Positions 7,669 through 9,239 of a stretch of DNA of 9,239 nucleotides are shown here, piece after piece. This stretch comes from Eubacteriales bacterium (lineage in GTDB: Bacteria; Bacillota; Clostridia; Oscillospirales; CAG-382): positions 1 to 9,239 of the forward strand of contig JAQVQF010000083.1 in the NCBI GenBank assembly GCA_028701715.1, written 5' to 3'. Position numbers and translations under genes: made by a program. Under the pieces are notes generated by a model that saw only the letters and a list, made by a program, of their open reading frames with translations, was not told where the DNA came from and did not search any database. Numbering within the stretch: position 1 is the stretch's first letter; each line of letters opens with the position of its first letter.

Positions 7669-8200
7669 TTTCAGGCTCATTCCTTTCACGGTATTGTTTG
7701 TATAAATCCAAAAATTCATTTGTTATGCGATCATTAAGAAGATAGTCTTTTATATCATTGACGAGATTGCCCAACAATGTCCAATCAATGATGGATAAAA
7801 GCTTTGCGGATTCAATATCGCTTATGTCCTTTGGTCGTCCGGCCAGCAGTTTGGATATAACAAAATCCTCAGGTGATATAACATAAAACGCAATACGCGA
7901 GGATGGTATATCAAGCTGCTTCAATCTGCTTTTAAAGTCGTCGGGAAAATTATAAATGTAGCATTTTACGGCGTTGTTGATGTTGTATTTCATACCTATA
8001 TCCATAGCGGCTTTCGGCAGGTCGTCAAGGATAATGTCGATGTCATGTGTGGACGCACGTCCGGAAAGCCCGGAAAGCACCATGGCACTGCCGCCTGCAA
8101 TAACGCAATGATAAGGTTTATCGTCGTCAAATGTCAGTGAAAGCTCCTCATCGAATTTTCTCAGGGAATCGAGTATAGCTTCTTTATTCATTTGTTTCAT
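7661..8200 (-). CDS. Minimal nucleotidyltransferase (DUF6036/AbiEii-like), candidate toxin
   Basis: This 179-residue protein has the pol-beta nucleotidyltransferase signature: GGS at 36-38, followed by D53-I-D55 (TDIDI-like, HDIDII), on an expected beta-strand/helix pattern. The block EDFVISKLLAGRPKDISDI (111-129), with K117, D125 and D128, matches the 'K..AGRPKDL.D' motif shared by DUF6036 proteins, AbiEii and related toxins. Such enzymes transfer nucleotides to tRNA or protein in some toxin-antitoxin systems (MenT is an example of tRNA modification), and others are of unknown role. Here there are 14 residues between the GGS serine and the first aspartate, longer than the classic GSx10DxD spacing. 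No third acidic catalytic residue could be fixed by eye. The ATG at 8200 has GGAG at 8209-8212 with 8-nt spacing; a GTG at 8209 overlaps that site and is less likely. It is first in a two-gene unit with the HTH gene. Confidence 0.75.
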   Translation of the reverse strand: MKQMNKEAILDSLRKFDEELSLTFDDDKPYHCVIAGGSAMVLSGLSGRASTHDIDIILDDLPKAAMDIGMKYNINNAVKCYIYNFPDDFKSRLKQLDIPSSRIAFYVISPEDFVISKLLAGRPKDISDIESAKLLSIIDWTLLGNLVNDIKDYLLNDRITNEFLDLYKQYRERNEPENE

Positions 8201-8219
8201 ATTATGCACTCCGTTTTAA

Positions 8220-8262
8220 AGTAGTAATCAAATATAAAAAAATATACGACTAAAATACTACT
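8220..8262. promoter_or_regulatory. Imperfect dyad upstream of the nucleotidyltransferase gene, possible operator
   Basis: AGTAGTA at 8220-8226 is mirrored by TACTACT at 8256-8262, and an inner TATA at 8233-8236 faces TATA at 8243-8246 on the other side, in a sequence of very low GC (10 of 60 bases in 8221-8280). The left arm is about 20 bp from the start codon at 8200. The position between start codon and expected promoter suits an autoregulatory site for the HTH partner, but this is inference; AT-rich DNA produces such symmetry by chance quite often. Confidence 0.3.
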
Positions 8263-8346
8263 AATAATATAACTGATTAAAATGCAAATGTCAATATCAT
8301 ATTAATAAAGAAATTACAATATCCAAACCGAAATATGGAAACATTC

Positions 8347-8374
8347 TTGAAATATCCTTTTATTGTGCTATAAT
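8347..8374 (+). promoter_or_regulatory. Sigma-A-type promoter with extended -10
   Basis: TTGAAA at 8347-8352 and TATAAT at 8369-8374 are separated by 16 bp, and TGC at 8366-8368 gives an extended -10 element. The -10 box is a perfect consensus match. Transcription would start near 8381 and run through the small membrane ORFs and possibly into mazG. The leader to the first ATG at 8492 is about 110 nt. It is divergent from the nucleotidyltransferase gene. Confidence 0.6.
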
Positions 8375-8491
8375 GAGCTCATATATTTGTTGATTATCTT
8401 AAAATTTAACTTTATGTGTTTGTATAAAAGCGTTCGTTTTTACATGAGGTTCACAATATAATACATATAAAAATAAAGTGAAAATACATAA

Positions 8492-8795
8492 ATGAAGACA
8501 TTCAGGCGGCTTTTATGGTTTATCGTACCGACGGCGGTAATATGGACATTGATATACGTTATGACCTTCATTCCCTCCGACAGCCTGCCGGGATTTATGC
8601 AAAAACAGGATTATCTTGGGCATTAAAGCGTATTTGGGTTTACCGCTGTCCGCTTATTTCGCACATTTAATTATTAACGGTATAGATACCTATCTTGCAA
8701 ACCTCCCGGCGATACTGCTTTCCATGCAGGTCGGCATTATTGTCTGCTTTTTATTTTGGCTTACGGATAAAATAATGATAAAAACAAGAAAATGA
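8492..8795 (+). pseudogene. Small hydrophobic membrane protein, apparently split by a one-base frameshift
   Basis: A 44-codon frame runs from ATG 8492 to TAA at 8624-8626 and contains one hydrophobic segment (WFIVPTAVIWTLIYVMTFI) followed by PSDSLPGFMQKQDYLGH. The next frame (+1) remains open from about 8601 to a TGA at 8793-8795 and encodes about 60 further residues with two more hydrophobic segments ('ANLPAILLSMQVGIIVCFLFWL' included) and a basic tail ending KTRK. Removing one G from the GGG at 8618-8620 would join the two halves as ...DYLGIKAYLG... into one protein of roughly 100 residues. The second half has no ATG near its start; only a TTG at 8616 with a weak AGG upstream. So the choices are a frameshifted gene, a sequencing error, or two overlapping small ORFs. 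The family is not recognised. It lies downstream of the 8347-8374 promoter, with weak AAAGTG before its ATG. Confidence 0.45.
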
Positions 8796-8836
8796 ACAAT
8801 AATATATAAGGTAAAAGACGGATAAAGGAATAATAT

Positions 8837-9239
8837 ATGGAAATCGGGGAATTAGTAAATAAGCAAAGCTATGATTTCGTTGATTTATGTGAAATCATGA
8901 ATATACTCCGCGGGGAAAACGGCTGTCCGTGGGACAGGGAGCAGACGCATAAATCCATACGCAAAAACCTTATTGAGGAAACATACGAGGTGGTTGAGGC
9001 TATCGACGGCGACGACACCCGGCTGCTTTGCGAGGAGCTGGGCGACCTTATGCTGCAGGTGGTGTTCCATTCGAAAATGGCGGAAGAGAAAAACCGTTTT
9101 AACATTAACGACGTATGCGACGGAATATGCAAAAAGCTTATAGTAAGGCATCCTCATATATTTTCCGACGTGAGCGCGAACACATCGGACGAGGTGCTTA
9201 AAAACTGGGAGGAAATAAAGAAAAAAACCAAATCGGATT
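8837..9239 (+). CDS. mazG: MazG nucleoside triphosphate pyrophosphohydrolase, N-terminal part (runs off the window)
   Basis: This gene is open from ATG 8837 to the window edge, with 134 codons visible and no stop. It matches the MazG domain closely: GCPWDREQTH at 29-38, RKNLIEETYEVVEAID with the metal-binding E47-E48-x2-E51, and the second acidic pair E67-x2-D70 within EELGDLMLQVVFHSKMA, together forming the EExxE...ExxD pattern. RHPHIFSDV and the TSDEVLKNWEEIK run extend the match. MazG converts NTPs, including damaged ones, to NMP and pyrophosphate, and has been linked to (p)ppGpp turnover in E. coli. AAAGGA at 8824-8829 gives a ribosome site 7 nt before the ATG. Whether it has a second MazG domain cannot be seen. 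It follows the accessory region and is the expected neighbour of the flippase gene in the B. subtilis yabM-yabN order. Confidence 0.93.
   Translation, partial: MEIGELVNKQSYDFVDLCEIMNILRGENGCPWDREQTHKSIRKNLIEETYEVVEAIDGDDTRLLCEELGDLMLQVVFHSKMAEEKNRFNINDVCDGICKKLIVRHPHIFSDVSANTSDEVLKNWEEIKKKTKSD

Noticed and set aside
8207..8209. GTG start (MHNMKQ...) for the nucleotidyltransferase
   Set aside because: The GTG overlaps the GGAG ribosome site that fits the ATG at 8200; the ATG is preferred.
8292..8323. CAATATC direct repeat (8292-8298 and 8317-8323) as binding sites or a repeat element
   Set aside because: Seven-base matches are expected by chance in DNA this AT-rich, and no third copy was seen.
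8426..8441. Short AAAAGC/GTTTTT hairpin followed by T-run as a terminator in the 8381-8491 leader
   Set aside because: The stem is about 6 bp, mostly A-T with a G-U pair, so it is too weak to call a terminator.

Overview
The window looks like a chromosomal segment of a low-to-mid GC Gram-positive anaerobe, most likely class Clostridia. The evidence is the ordered run recJ – rel – dtd – hemZ – uridine-kinase-like gene – SpoVB/YabM-like flippase with a mazG homologue further on, a clostridial-type HemZ, and Shine-Dalgarno-type starts including one apparent TTG start. The species cannot be named from the sequence.

Region 1 (1-7101, + strand) is housekeeping. It holds the 3' end of recJ, a full-length bifunctional (p)ppGpp synthetase/hydrolase of 734 aa, D-aminoacyl-tRNA deacylase (overlapping rel by 4 bp), the HemZ radical-SAM protein (3 bp later), a P-loop uridine-kinase/phosphoribulokinase family protein (9 bp later) and a multi-pass lipid/polysaccharide flippase-like protein (21 bp later). 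The tight spacing suggests one polycistronic unit from rel to the flippase gene. It joins stringent response, tRNA quality control, a HemN-like radical-SAM activity, a nucleotide-type kinase and envelope export. The apt gene that often sits between recJ and relA in Firmicutes is not there.

Region 2 (about 7102-8836) is accessory. Two genes on the - strand form a tightly coupled pair: a minimal nucleotidyltransferase (GGS...DxD signature, DUF6036/AbiEii-like) followed, with an 8-bp overlap, by a 185-aa protein with a C-terminal helix-turn-helix. The layout resembles nucleotidyltransferase toxin/antitoxin modules. Upstream of the pair lies a very AT-rich region (17% GC in 8221-8280 by hand count) with an imperfect dyad that could be an operator. 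The 291-bp gene-free stretch 8201-8491 also holds a good divergent promoter on the + strand (TTGAAA, 16 bp, extended TGC-TATAAT). This promoter faces a small membrane-protein coding region that is split between two frames (8492-8795) and looks frameshifted.

Region 3 (8837-9239, + strand) is the 5' part of mazG, cut by the window edge. In Bacillus subtilis and many relatives the yabM (flippase-like) and yabN (MazG-type) genes are neighbours, so region 2 reads as an insertion at a normally conserved junction.

The main point of interest is the nucleotidyltransferase/HTH cassette, its putative operator and its location. I found no tRNA, rRNA, CRISPR array, transposase or recognisable riboswitch.
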